Shown one piece after another: positions 43,658-54,902 of a stretch of 64,000 bases of DNA. Origin of the DNA: Coniella vitis (lineage: Eukaryota > Ascomycota > Sordariomycetes > Diaporthales > Schizoparmaceae); assembly GCA_011317545.1 (NCBI GenBank), contig WUJK01000004.1, forward strand, positions 930,001 through 994,000, in the 5' to 3' direction. The notes beneath the pieces are model-generated. The model was given only the letters and a program-made list of their open reading frames with translations. It was not told the DNA's origin and searched no databases. Positions within the stretch are counted from its first letter, which is position 1. Every line of letters starts with the position of its first letter. Both the position numbers and the translations under genes were made by a program.

Positions 43658-46300
43658 TTAGAGGGCATAGTCGAAGGCCTCGATAATAGCATCGTATAGA
43701 GGTTCTAGCTCCGGCGGCGTACTTATAAGTAGTATACCTTCGGAGGATATTAGAAATAAGATCCCTCGGAGCTAACGGTAGAGTAGTTTAACGCTATTAT
43801 AAGATAGCGGAAATAGATCCAAAATACGCTCGAAATAGTTTACGCTTATAACTACAAATTTTGCTCGGGCAATTCGGCTAAACAAACCCCTATACTATTC
43901 CGGAAAAACGTTATTATATAATCTTGCTTCTAGATTACTTTCGAAATTATATTCCTATAACCGCCGCCCGTAGAGCTATAGGAGGATATAGAAGAATAAC
44001 TCTAAGTTATATCGAAAGGTATATAATACCTTTTCTAGTACCTTAATAGCTATAAACTCTATAATCCCTATCTAATAGTATACGCCCGACCTATCGCTAC
44101 CTACCTTCTTAGCTAAGTTAAGATCGATTAATATTCCGGCAAATCCGCGAATATACCTAGGATTAGTAATAATAATATTATTCTCCGAGATATCCCTATA
44201 TAGGATATTACCGACTAAGAATAGGGACCGATAAGCTTTAATAGCGTTATAGAGCGTAGTAACTAGTTTATATATAGATTTATAGCTCCCGAGAGCCCGT
44301 CCAGTAGGAGAAATAGCTAGATAGCTAAATAAGCGATTATCAAATATATTACCGTTTAGCTTATATAGGCTAATAGCGGGTAAATTAGTCCCGGCCCCGG
44401 ACCTAGATAAGGACCGAGGTAGGAGTTAGTAATAGAGACTCAAGCCTTAGCTATTCTTTCTTAATCTTTTAGTAACGCTTATCGTACTATTATCGTTATC
44501 GGTCGATATACGCTTCCTTAACCCCGAGCTACCTAAACCGTAATACGGCGGCTCTTAACTAGCCTTTATCGAGAGCGTAGATACGCTCTCTACGCCCCCG
44601 TCCGCCTTAGGAATACTACTCGCTTTCTTAGCTAGCAGGTAAGCATTAAGGGAGCGCGAGAATATAACTCCGGCTTCGCTATCGGTAATTTTAATTAGCT
44701 ATATACGATAGAATACTAGACCGTTATAAAGCTTATCGATGCTCGTAATAGCCTAATATCTAATAAATCGCGCGATACCCTATACGCTGCTTATCTACGT
44801 AAGCCTAAGATACTTATCTTCTCGCGTTCGCTTATCTAAGGTTTAGGAGAACTTAATAATATTTTTGCTATTAGTTATCCTAAAGTAAGTTATACTATAA
44901 TATACTACCGCTCGTTACCTAATAAAGGGGTCCTAGTTAAGCTATAGCTTCCTTTTCCTATTATCTCCGGTAACGGTTATTATATACTTATTACCTCTAT
45001 ATTATATAAAAGTATCTAGGCCGAGCTCCTCGTCGCTTATAAACGTATAGCCTACTAGGGCCGTAATAAACTTTTCGAGCTCTTCGTAGATATCGAACTT
45101 ATTAAAGCTATACGGACCCGACCTATCGAATACCTATAGCTCTATCTTAGTCCCGTATAGGAAGAAGCCGTATACGAAGCGATATATAAGCTACGAGAAG
45201 AATAGGTCGCGTATATAGCGGGAGAGCTAGAGTAGTAGCTTCTTAAGCTCTTAGCGTAACTACTTATACTCTCTAATAACTAGTATATCCTTCTAATCGT
45301 ATTTAGTAGTATTAAGGCTATAGTTTTTAATTAATATATTAAGTTACCGATTGGATTTTACGCCCTTTAGACTATTAGTTTCCCGGGCTTCGTAGTAGGT
45401 TCTTAGCGTATCGAGAAGGAAGTTATCTTAGAACTAAGCCACCTATACCTAGATATTAGCCTATATAGTAGGGTAGGGGAAGTCGATCTACTACCCGTTA
45501 ACGTATCTAGGCTTAATTATCTAATAAATACTTTCGTATCGTTTCGACTATATTTACCCTTAGAAGTATTTCTCGAAAAACCTATCTACTTCTCGAAAGG
45601 TCTAACCCTAAAGCTTATATAAGAGGGCTATATCTAGTATCTACCTAGTCTGCTCCTTGCCTTAGAACGATATACTGGAACGGGCGATCGGTATACCGTT
45701 AAGAGAAATCGAGATACTTTTAGGAGGGGTATATTATAGGGCCGATAAGGTTAAATATAGAGGTAGGGTGGATATAGCCACAGCTTTAGCGACCTCGTTC
45801 TAGATAGACGTATCGTCGTTATCGGTCTTAAGCACTAGCCGGAGGAGGGGTTTAAGAGGAATCGTATCGAAGTCGTTAGAGCCGATAAAGGCGGAAAGTA
45901 TTACTAAAGCAACCGAGAGGTTCTTACTACGGTTATTCGAAGGTAGTAAGAAAGAAAGGGATAGTAAGGCCCTAAGAAGGTTTATTAAGATATTCTAAAG
46001 GTTTAATATTATAGTTAAAAGACGGGAATATATATATAGAAGAGGAAGATATCCCGTACCCTCTTAACCTATCTAATCTACCGTATCTGGAGTATATACA
46101 ATATTTAAGTCGTCGTATAGCGCATTAAACGACGTACGGAATCCATTAAGACCGTCGCCGATAGGGTGGTCGTTTATAATCTTTAAGCGCTCCTGGTCCG
46201 CTATAATATACTAACGGAGAACGTCGTTATTACAAAGAGGCCTAGGCAAGTCGAGGGCGGCGACCTAACTATAAGCTGCTAAACATAAGATAATAGGTAC
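43658..46300 (-). pseudogene. FunK1-type protein kinase pseudogene (RIP-degraded)
   Basis: Read on the minus strand from about 46300 to the stop at 43658. N-terminal landmarks are AALDLPRPLCNNDVLR and DHPIGDGLNGFRTSFNALYD (46090-46260). The middle part has FLYGTKIELWVFDRSGPYS, KFDIYEELEKFI, SDEELGLDTFI and KYIITVTGDNRKRKL (about 44950-45180). The catalytic loop ILYRDISENNIIITNP lies near 44170-44220 with His replaced by Tyr, followed by ILIDLNL with Asn in the metal-binding place. The C-terminus is STPPELEPLYDAIIEAFDYAL. Stops replace Trp or Arg/Gln codons throughout, with few indels, the pattern of RIP rather than drift. It belongs to a different FunK1 subtype from the copy at 22156-24576. 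Confidence 0.88.
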
Positions 46301-46861
46301 CTGCTTAGATAGAAAGAAAAGGCTGCTACGACGATATATTAGCAAACAAGTTAACGCGCTGCTATTAGGGGAACTTGTAGCTATAGCTCGGCCCTCTTGG
46401 CATCTCCAGCCGGCTATAATCTAGCCGGGGTTGTGGATCCGTGCCTACCGGCACGGCGGTGGGAGAGACCACAATATATATATCGCATAAGCGTATATCT
46501 CGCTGTCGGGTTTAACGCAACAAAGCTTGCCACCCTATAGCGCCTTTAGCCTTAGGCGCCGAATATAAGTAAAGGAAATATACTCAAGAATGTTTGTGGG
46601 GTTAGCCACGTTTGACCGTTGGCTAGTTTGATAGCCCTCCACTAGTGACCTTCGCTTTGTTCGATAAATGGAAGACGTGCAGAGTTATATATCTTTACTT
46701 CCTTGATACCGAAGTGGTCTTCCGCAGTATAAATGGTATCGTCTCCCATCAAAGTATATGCATATCTCCTGCCAACCCCTTGATAAATACATTGCCTGTC
46801 TATGCACCTGGGCCTTTTCCCACCTTTGCAATGCACAACTCTGTGACCCTCCTCCAGCTGA
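46301..46861. other. Island edge to the 479-codon gene
   Basis: GC content rises to normal by about 46380. A perfect 7-bp hairpin, CCGTGCC-TACC-GGCACGG, lies at about 46440-46457. It is preceded by a second imperfect inverted repeat around AGCCGG/CTAGCCGG (46408-46428). The stretch would be the 3' UTR of the minus-strand gene ending at 46862. A minus-strand open frame at 46642-47028 overlaps that gene's 3' end but has no recognised domain. Confidence 0.4.
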
Positions 46862-48301
46862 TTAGGATATGCCAGAATACAGGAGCTTTTCGCGAAACCG
46901 ATCGCATGCAACATCAGCAGATTTGTCAATGGCATCCCATACCTCCTCGTCCCAGGTAGCTTCGTTCCATTCCCGATGAATGTCGTCCACTGAGCGATCA
47001 ACTTCTTCAAGCTTTTCATCGTGGTCAATAATTCTCTCGAGCACCCTTGCTACTTCTTGGTCGACGTAGGCCTTAACCTCCTTAGGAACCTCCAATGCAC
47101 GAGCATCCACTGAAAGCGTTGACGTCTGCGAGCGAGGCGGACCTGCAGTTTCTACAGAAGCTTGAGAGGCTAAGTCGCCTATATTATCCGAGCAAGCAGT
47201 TGAGGTAGGTGAACTAGTCGAGTCCTCCCCGTCATCATTCCGGTCCTCTCCTCCAGTGGCCAAAAGGCTTTGCGCATAGAGGTTGGGAAACTTTGCTTGC
47301 AGGGCCTTCATGTCTTCGAGGTCCCTGGCCAAGAGCGCTTGCTTCCTATCAACTCTGGACAGCAGCTCCCGGATTGTTTTCTCTCGTTCCTCTTGCACCC
47401 TTGCGGCATTCGCAAGGTCTTGGACCACCTGTTCACGTTTCATGTCAATCTCGGCAGAAAGGTTGCGAAGAATTTGTTCTTGAACAATCATCTTTCGCAA
47501 TCGCTTCGATACTTTGTTGGCGTCTCGGCGAGAGTCGGTATCGCCGCGCTTGTCAGGAGATTTCTTGTCACATGGTGGTGGTGACGACGACGGCCGGGGT
47601 GATGAGCCCGTTCGAGGTCGCTTCCTGGGTGACGACTTTGGTGCTGTGACGTTGGACGTGGTGGCGTTATCGGAGGTGGGAGCGCTGTCTACAGGGTAGC
47701 TAGGTGGTGGCGCGCCAAATGCTTGGTCGACGTGACGGATTAGGCTACGCGTAGGAGGCGGTGGACGATCACCGTAATTGATGACCCGGCCGCCTTCGCC
47801 TCTGTATAGGGTTTTGAGGTCTGCTGCGATGCGTTCTGTAGTAATTCCGGGAATATTTAATTCATGACAAAAGGCCTCGAGGTCGGGGAGACTGTCTCGG
47901 TCTGGCACGTGGATGCGCACAACAGGCTGCTGCGCAAGACGGCGCAATTGCTTGAGGCGAGGATCGTCCAACAAGATTTTCGGGTTAGAGGAGGCTACGA
48001 GATCCACCTCCTTAACGTCAAATAGAAGATGTACAGGAAGGCCTGGGGACTCCGTCATGGCATACGTGGCGCGGGTGATGTTGCCGGGTTCGATGTACAG
48101 GAAGAATGGCTCGTTGAAACCGGCTACCTGGAGACGCAGGCGAATGAGGGCATATCTATGCAGAGGTTCGTAAACCAAGCGTAGACTAGCGGGCATGCGG
48201 TAGATCCTGCCGCGCTCGTCATCCACAAAACATTGTTTGATCTCCTCCTTAACCGCGGTCATGAGCCTCGGGACATAGAAGCGCTGCCGCTGCCGCTGCA
48301 T
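46862..48301 (-). CDS. Conserved-looking fungal protein of unknown function, 479 aa
   Basis: A single intact exon from ATG 48301 (MQRQRQRFYVPRLMTAVKEE) to the stop at 46862. Residues 1-185 look globular, with YRMPASLRLVYEPLHRYA, IEPGNITRATYAMTESPG, LFDVKEVDLV and ELNIPGITTERIAADLKTLY. Residues 185-265 are Pro/Ser-rich and basic (SPRKRPRTG), possibly a nuclear localisation signal. Residues about 265-345 form a coiled coil (VSKRLRKMIVQEQIL to RDLEDMKALQAKF). The C-terminal 70 residues are acidic and helical, with Trp residues in DDIHREWNEATWDEEVW. No enzymatic motif is seen. It lies about 560 bp from the RIP island yet has no stops and normal GC content, so it is outside RIP spread or under selection. 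I do not recognise a named family. Confidence 0.78.
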   Translation of the reverse strand: MQRQRQRFYVPRLMTAVKEEIKQCFVDDERGRIYRMPASLRLVYEPLHRYALIRLRLQVAGFNEPFFLYIEPGNITRATYAMTESPGLPVHLLFDVKEVDLVASSNPKILLDDPRLKQLRRLAQQPVVRIHVPDRDSLPDLEAFCHELNIPGITTERIAADLKTLYRGEGGRVINYGDRPPPPTRSLIRHVDQAFGAPPPSYPVDSAPTSDNATTSNVTAPKSSPRKRPRTGSSPRPSSSPPPCDKKSPDKRGDTDSRRDANKVSKRLRKMIVQEQILRNLSAEIDMKREQVVQDLANAARVQEEREKTIRELLSRVDRKQALLARDLEDMKALQAKFPNLYAQSLLATGGEDRNDDGEDSTSSPTSTACSDNIGDLASQASVETAGPPRSQTSTLSVDARALEVPKEVKAYVDQEVARVLERIIDHDEKLEEVDRSVDDIHREWNEATWDEEVWDAIDKSADVACDRFREKLLYSGIS

Positions 48302-49314
48302 TTCGCGTTTGTTGTTGTCGTCTTGGCCTGGGGTACAGCGATTTGAGTGGAACGGTTGGAGTTAGGTTTGCAAGCCGAGTCCTCACGGTACTCTGTGAGA
48401 CGCGACCAATTAGCAACATACGTGAAGAATTTGGCAAAGAACGAGCAGATGAGGGGAAAAAGGAAAAGGCAAGATGCAAAAAGGAGATGGTGCAAACGAT
48501 TGCCCGTATGCCTGGAGAAGACACACGATAGCCCACCCACCCAGGCTTTGCGACTTGTCGCGGTGATGCAGAGCAGCCTTGACTCTGTTCGGTGAAGGAG
48601 GACAAGAGAAAGCAAAAAAAGGTAATCGAGCAGAGACCAATGAATCGCGTGACCGCCGCCAAGCACAAGCAGTATCACCCAAGGTCGACAGTCGATATGA
48701 CAGTCAAACCACCGAGTTACTCACTCCAAAGCTTCCCAACGCCCAGACGCAGCGATTAATAGCCGAGGCTCTCGAGATGCTGGTCTGTAGAACGGCAAAG
48801 GGAGATGGCAGGGCCAGTCGCTCAAAAGTCTACTGCAAGAATGCAAGGTAGTAACGCGCGAGTAATAGTGGGAGGTTGATCATGACCGTCGCCCTGGTCA
48901 GCTGCGTGGACACAATGGGCAAAAGACGAGTGGAGTTGGTGGTGTCGAGAGTCAAGGCCCGCAAAGCTGGTTGGCAAAAGAGGAAAAGAGGAGAAAATAG
49001 AGGGGAGAGTGGGCTGGGGCTGGCAGATCCCTAGCGTGCCCCACACTTGCCGGCTGTAGGCTGGTGCGATCAGGGCATTCAGGGGTCTGGCTCGCAGCCA
49101 CATTTACTGTTCAGCTCTGGCTGCAAGAGTGGAGCATCAGCCATGTCACCGTAAAGATAAGGAAGGTACATAAGGTGGATGCAGAGGATTCGAGACTATA
49201 GAGATGAACTTGGAATCGGCAGGTTTCATAATGCTGGCTTAGTATTACGGATGTATCAGACCGATGTGCTATTCCTCCTACCCGATGCACTAGCTTAGGA
49301 AGGAAAACTGTTCG
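48302..49314. other. Intergenic, upstream of the 479-aa gene
   Basis: The first part is the probable promoter of the minus-strand gene. Overlapping frames on both strands (48249-48851 and 48822-49103) have no recognisable domain. Purine-rich sequence lies at 48979-49015. Confidence 0.4.
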
Positions 49315-49731
49315 GTGAATTTCACTCGTATCACGGATGTATGTGAGCTGCCTATACGAGCCGTGATCGGTCGTCTATCTAAGAAGGCGCGCAAAATCGA
49401 GATGCCAGGGAGGAAAAGTCGCCAAGCAGGACTTGATCCCAAATTCGCTGACATTCGCGATCTTTGTACCAGCTGGTTTGTTCTGTTCGGCTTTGACTAT
49501 ACAGAGGTTGTTTCCACTACTATCCCCCACATAGTAGGCGATGTCTGCGAGCAGGTTGGCGCACAGTGGATAGAGCTACAGGATCTTCTATCACAATGGT
49601 CCTTCCAGATCAAGATGTTCAACCCACCGTGGAAGAGCTTCTCAAGCACAACCGTTGGAAAGACTTCCAAGGAAGCGCTACCACAAGTATCCCACCCAAG
49701 CGACAATAAATATAGCTCAGGCACTAAGTAG
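49315..49731 (+). CDS. Doubtful 138-codon ORF
   Basis: Starts MNFTRITDVCELPIRAVIGR and includes FADIRDLCTSWFVLFGFDY and VVSTTIPHIVGDVCEQVGAQ. The composition is protein-like (balanced hydrophobic and charged residues). No domain is recognised, no introns are evident, and the surroundings are decayed genes. It may be a fragment of a larger lost gene. I give it low confidence as a functional gene. Confidence 0.25.
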   Translation: MNFTRITDVCELPIRAVIGRLSKKARKIEMPGRKSRQAGLDPKFADIRDLCTSWFVLFGFDYTEVVSTTIPHIVGDVCEQVGAQWIELQDLLSQWSFQIKMFNPPWKSFSSTTVGKTSKEALPQVSHPSDNKYSSGTK

Positions 49732-50018
49732 GTTTAGTGGAAGGGCGAATTGCTACTAACATAAACCGAAGATTCTAAGTCCACAATCCTGATGTTTCTC
49801 TCTCATCCGCCCATGGCAACATATACGGAAGAATAGGGGGAGGCGATTCGCCTTGCTGCTCAATAGCAAGACACACCTTTCTTGGAAGACAATACCGGCT
49901 TGCGTCACCCTCTGTATCTAATAAGGGGTGGAAGTTTATTTGGGGGAATGATTACAGGTTGCGAATTCCTTTGTTATTATAGAAAAAGTGAACAAGTCAC
50001 TCGAATATTTTCGACAAT
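49732..50018. other. Short spacer before the SGNH hydrolase pseudogene
   Basis: Nothing recognisable; no feature is claimed. Confidence 0.3.
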
Positions 50019-50803
50019 TTAGATTGCCATGATTTGTGGCTCAATAACCGTCCACAACAGCTTGTAGCCTAACTCTGTGAAATGGAGACTATCCTTGAGA
50101 TAGTAGCTCAACTTGAGGCCTGAGGTCCCGATCTCAGAGTAGAGATCAGCGCAATGGACGTTCGCCCCAGCTGTCTTCAAGATTGTTTGCCACATCACGG
50201 ACTATCACCGCATACCTTTTTGTTAGAGCCGCGGTCCTAATCTTCCCTCTTCCCTTTGCGATATCCCATTCTAAGCGTACAGTCTCATCAAGTTGCGGCA
50301 GTATTACAAACAAAAACCTTGGTCCTCACACTTTCCCCCAATAATCATATGTGAATAAGGACACCAGATTCTTAGAAAATTCGCTTGCTAGTATATAGCT
50401 TTAATGCCCGGGAATATAAGTATCATTAGCTCCTACAAGAAGTATCTGCCGTACAGAAAGTTAAATAGAGTAGAAATAACAATAGAGAAGTAGAACTAAC
50501 CATATATATAATAGGGCTATGAATGTCCAAGTTCGGCACCTTATTCAGCAATTCTTGCGAATTGTGGCCGACAAAGCCTCTGAAAATGATGTTAAACTTC
50601 CTATTCCCATCTTCTTATATGAACTTGACTGGTTGGGCTCGCAAATTCTTTCTCAACTTACGTTTCTGGAGTTCGGTATGCACCACAGTGTCTTGGGCCT
50701 CGAAAATAAGAGAGTCGCCAAGTAATAAGAACTTCGGTCTTGGAGTCAACTCGTCTGTTCTTGCAGCCATATCGCCACTAGTAGTGTGCAACTGATAAAC
50801 CAC
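50019..50803 (-). pseudogene. SGNH/GDSL esterase pseudogene (IAH1-like)
   Basis: Minus strand. Four conserved blocks of the SGNH hydrolase family appear in order. Block I is KFLLLGDSLIFEAQ with the GDSL serine (about 50690-50735). Block II is IIFRGFVGHNSQELL with the conserved Gly (about 50560-50600). After a plausible 60-bp intron comes block III, ILLVGANDTYIPGH with the GAND signature (about 50418-50460). Block V is DSLHFTELGYKLL with the Asp-His pair (about 50055-50095). The protein would end EPQIMAI at 50019. Stops at several points (after VKFI, after PGH, and in WGKV*GPR) and a frame change near 50150 show it is dead. The closest match from memory is the isoamyl-acetate hydrolase type. 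Mutations are mixed, not purely RIP-like. Confidence 0.72.
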
Positions 50804-52044
50804 TCTTGTGATATTATATAACTGAGGGTTGAAAAGGTGGAGGAGGCGTACATAGATATATGTACTGCTCTTGTGGGTTTATTGCTTGATTATGGACCTA
50901 GAGCATGATGCCACTCTTATTTCCAATGCAGAAATTTGTCCGCTGGGCACCATATTGCTGCACACCGGTATCAATTAAGTTACTTGAGGTGATGTATGGT
51001 GTGAATCATACTGCATGAGTGCCGGCAGTAAAACGTAAGCTCTTGCCTTTGAACGGAGTATTCAACATTCACATGCAGATACGGGTCACACCCATATTCA
51101 ACCTTGCCAAAAGGGCTTGCCGAAGTTTACAAAGATCCCCTTGAGTAGAGGGTCGCCAAACTATCCTATTTGTCGAAGCTACACTTCCAGATCAAGCATG
51201 TATGCTTTTCCCAAACCGGCCCTGACAATTGGTCCGTACGAATGCGTGAATGACGGAGGAGTAGCTATGCAGATATATTGCATGCTATACTTTTGTAATC
51301 TTGTTTGATTCTGATAAATTCTCGGTGCAAGCTGGACCCCCTCAAAGCTATACATGAATCCAAGTCTTCGATTTTCGAACACTTATGAACGACTTTATAC
51401 ACCGATCAACACAGAGAAAGTGCATTTACGTGATGTGCGAATGGAATGTAGTATGTATATATAAGTCACGAAGGGTGTAGAAGTTGTAATAAAGCACCAT
51501 ATCAGCAGATATTCACTTGCGGCATCGAAACTACCAGGCTACATTATGGTGTTCAAATTTTGCACGAGCTGGTTGTTGTGCAAATCATGAATATTTCAGA
51601 GTCCACGAGGATACTCAATGTTGTAAGCTGGCAAGTTGGTAAGATATTTTATTTATTACAGTAAACTAATTGGTTACAGCACCATGTCTTGCGCAAACAG
51701 AACCATTATTGACCCAACAAGTCCAGAAACTGCTAAAGCCCGGGACTCCCAAAAGAAGCTGGTCAGATGTGCATACAAACGAGGCCCCTATTTCATTACA
51801 AGAACACCTACAAGGACGTTGAGTATAAGTAGGAAGACTATGAAAGGCATAAGATGATGCTTTTCGTTTTCCAGTCCTCCCGTTCACGAGAGGATAAAGG
51901 GCCATTCGGGAAAAATGTGTATCCTAGATCACACAGCATGATATATAAAGTTCGAATATAAACCAGACGTCCAAGCAAGACTTCTAAGCAAATCTGTTCG
52001 GCCGACGGGGGACATGAATTTGAAAAAAGCCAAAAAATAGAGTG
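50804..52044. other. Decayed intergenic sequence
   Basis: Moderately AT-rich with only short frames: 51117-51308 and 51636-51857 on plus, 51179-51382 and 51666-51905 on minus. None shows a recognisable domain. It looks like a graveyard of older gene fragments that I cannot identify. Confidence 0.35.
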
Positions 52045-52430
52045 CTATGTATTGTACGTAGTAGTATGTATATTCATCAAGGGTCTGGCGATGCGAGCAG
52101 GGGATGAGCGATGTAAGCTTCCTCGGTTAAAAATAATTCTTATAGGTATCACAAAGAATTGGAAAACATATCGTATAACTAAGTTTATAAGGCTACTGCT
52201 TATAAACCGTATAGTCGTTGGGATATACATTATATATTTAGTATATTGCTTGATAATAACCAGAATCGAGTCATAAGGGTCACCGTTGCTTATACTAGAG
52301 ATGGGCAAATCAGTAATAAAATCCATAGGGATTTCTTGCTATAGCCGTGAAGGCACCGGCAAACGCAGCTAAAAGGCCGTACGGAAGATGCGTTGCAGCC
52401 TTAGCACTTGTATAGTTCATTATCGTATAT
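52045..52430 (-). pseudogene. Ty3/gypsy integrase fragment
   Basis: The minus-strand frame reads LPVPSR, a stop, QEIP, then MDFITDLP, YDSILVIIKQYTKYIMYIPT, YVFQFFVIPIRIIFNRGSLH. This is the start of the integrase catalytic core of Tf2/gypsy polyproteins, including the DFI and DRG-like positions, the latter read as NRG. An upstream piece (PYGLL, about 52370-52385) is in a shifted frame. The fragment stops abruptly near 52100 and no LTR is visible, so it is an isolated relic outside the island. Confidence 0.8.
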
Positions 52431-54902
52431 ATACGCTTACTACTGCTTATATCCGGGTTGGCTCTAGACACTGCTAACAATACTATTACTATTTATGTGT
52501 TTGTATACGTGTTCATTTACCCTCCTTATGCTTGAGATATGGGAGTTATCCATGGGATTTCGGAAGGAACTTCTTAACCTAACTAGCTAGAGCGGCCGCC
52601 GAACCCGTGCTATATTCCTGATACTTTTAAAAACATAGTCTCGATTCTCTTTCTCTGTTCTTTAACCTTCCCTGAGTGGAAGAAGCATGGAGGGGCCGTC
52701 CGCCCGTCCGTCCAGAAAAAAAAGAAAAAGAAAAAGAAAAAAGATGCAGAATATTGACTAGGAAGGCATCGAGAAACGTGGACAGCGGATTCTACTCCCC
52801 CCTTTCTTTTTTTGTTTTGGGGGGGGGGGTGGGTGGACATCAGCAGCAGAACGGGGGGTTTGGTTTGCGATTCTTCTTTCAAAGACTAACGCGCGTTTCT
52901 TTTTGACAGGCATGGTAGATTCTGAAAGCAGTCCGGGGTTTTTCGACATTGTATGGCGTGAAGCCGATACTTTCGGGGTAGCTCCATGCGAGTTTGTTTG
53001 TTTATCTATATATTTTCTGTCTTTTTTTTTCTTTCTTTCTTTCTCGACTTCATTCTTTCGACTCTGGTTTGCGGTCTGAAAGTCAAGGCCTCTCTTACCT
53101 ACCCGTCTTTGGGCGCGGTTCCCATTGGGCGGCGATGGATGACACATGTGTGCAAGCAGTGTGGGCGATTCCTCAAAAAAGTTCCGTAGACCGAGAGTTG
53201 TCGTCTTTCATTGCCGGGGGGGGGGGGGTTCGTTCAGTTGTGGAGGAGTACATGGAGATAATTGACCTGCGGCGTAGCCCCCCCTTCCCTCCCTCCCTCC
53301 CACGCGTTGCCTTTTTTTTTTTGTCCCATTCCCAAAACCTACTACGTAACGTAAAACGTTCTTCACGCACCCCAGGGAAGAAGAGTTAGTTGGGTTCGAA
53401 CAGACACCGGGGTTGTGGTCTGTACGTGCCTCGTCCCGTGGACAAACCATGTACATACATAGTAGTAATCTATCCTGTATTACATAGTGGCAAGTTCGAG
53501 AGCGGGATCCTGGAGTCTTTTTCTTTCTGTGGCAGACACTACCGTTGCAATCAGGGGGAGGGGGGAAGACAAGGGGAGGGAGTAAAAAAAAAAAAGAAAT
53601 TGCCCTTACTTATTCCATGGAAAGCCCAGAGTTGTTGTGGGGATGATGGATGTGACGGACGTTTTTCTTGGGCAAGAGATATACAATTTGACTACGTTTG
53701 GGGCATCACCGTCTGTCTGTCTCTTCGGGGGGTGTGTGTAATTCGGGAACCGCCGCGTCTTTGCTTTTCCTCTCTGGGGTAGGTCGTTTGCTGAAGAACT
53801 GACCAAGGTCCGTCTTGTTGCCTGTAGAACGAACCAACCCCCATGACATGTATGCCTGAGTTCGTCGCACCAGACCATGGAACTTTGTTGTTGTTATTAC
53901 CACCAGAGCTGCGTGTCCAACGGGGCATACTGTGTGTACATACGTGACGGGTCGTAGTGTTGCACATGGTCGGCGGCGGGACGTGCTCGAGGTGAACGGA
54001 ATACGTCTGTTTGCTCTGCTTTTCGCTGGCATTGGCGCCGCGTCGTGGTAACTGCGCGTTGCCTTTGGTTTGCCTGCCCCCTCGCCCTCCGCCTTTTCAT
54101 AGTACCCAAGGTAGGACGGAGGGGAGTAGTAGGCGTATGCAGCAGGCCTATACGATGTAACGTGCGATATAGTATCCGCATGCACGCACGCATGGGAAGT
54201 GGAGTTGTGTCTCCTCCTCCTTCTTCTTTTTTCTTTCTTTTTCTGGGCGGCTTTGCCCGGTCAGTCGTCGGCGATGCGCGGGATTGCGGTTTACGGCTGC
54301 TGGACGGGGTGGGTTGTGGAAGTGAGGGGGATGTTGCTGGTCCATAGCATGTTGTGTGTGTGTGTGTGTGTTGTCGTGTGTTTGGCGAGCATGTGTGTCC
54401 CTGTCCTGTCCACAAAAGCAGTCAGTTCGACACCAACACAAGGGGCTGCCTCCCCTCCCATGTCCTCGCATCCCATTCCATCCCATGCCAACCTATACTA
54501 TGTACTGTTACAGAGCCTCAACTTGCTGTGGCTTGTTGTATTTGTATTTGTATCGTGGGTGGGTGGCTTGACCAGTGGACATGCATGCCCTCTTTCGTCG
54601 TCGTTGTGTGCAAGGCGTTGCTTGTGCCTGTGCCTGTGCCTGTGCCTGTGCTGGGTTTGTAGGCCATCCCAGGCCAGGCCAGGCCAGGCTTGGCTTCTCC
54701 CATGTACATAGTGTGTATACATCAAGGAAAAGCGCACCCAGCCAAAGCACAACAATGTGGTTAGCAGAATGGGGATGGGGCGACAGCCTCGCATGGCCCC
54801 TGCAGCAGCAACCCCAAGGCGGCTTCTTCCTCTTCTTCTTCTTCTTTTCTCGTTACGCTTTTCTCTTGGCAGGGGGGAATCTGCACCGACAAAGACCTGG
54901 TC
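52431..54902. other. Gene-poor intergenic region
   Basis: No supportable gene. It holds A-runs (52715-52742, 53584-53596), G-runs (52821-52830, 53216-53228), TG repeats (54354-54371), TGTGCC repeats (54624-54650), GGCCA repeats (54670-54690) and copies of the TACATAGTA motif near 53450-53465 and 54702-54712. Confidence 0.5.

Larger units (their letters stand above)
25560..46300. other. AT-rich, RIP-mutated island
   Basis: Across about 20.7 kb the sequence is dominated by A and T with many TA steps, and both strands carry frequent stops in every frame. Translated Ty3/gypsy domains remain readable if stops at Trp positions are ignored. TGG has become TAG or TAA, TGT has become TAT, and GAT has become AAT, as expected from C-to-T change on either strand. 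This is the established signature of repeat-induced point mutation in Pezizomycotina. The left border is sharp, whereas on the right GC recovers gradually through the FunK1 pseudogene. I attempted no dinucleotide index calculation. Confidence 0.93.

Noticed and set aside
46642..47028. 128-codon minus-strand ORF overlapping the 3' end of the 479-aa gene
   Set aside because: Overlaps a better-supported gene in another frame and shows no domain. It could be a 3' UTR frame.
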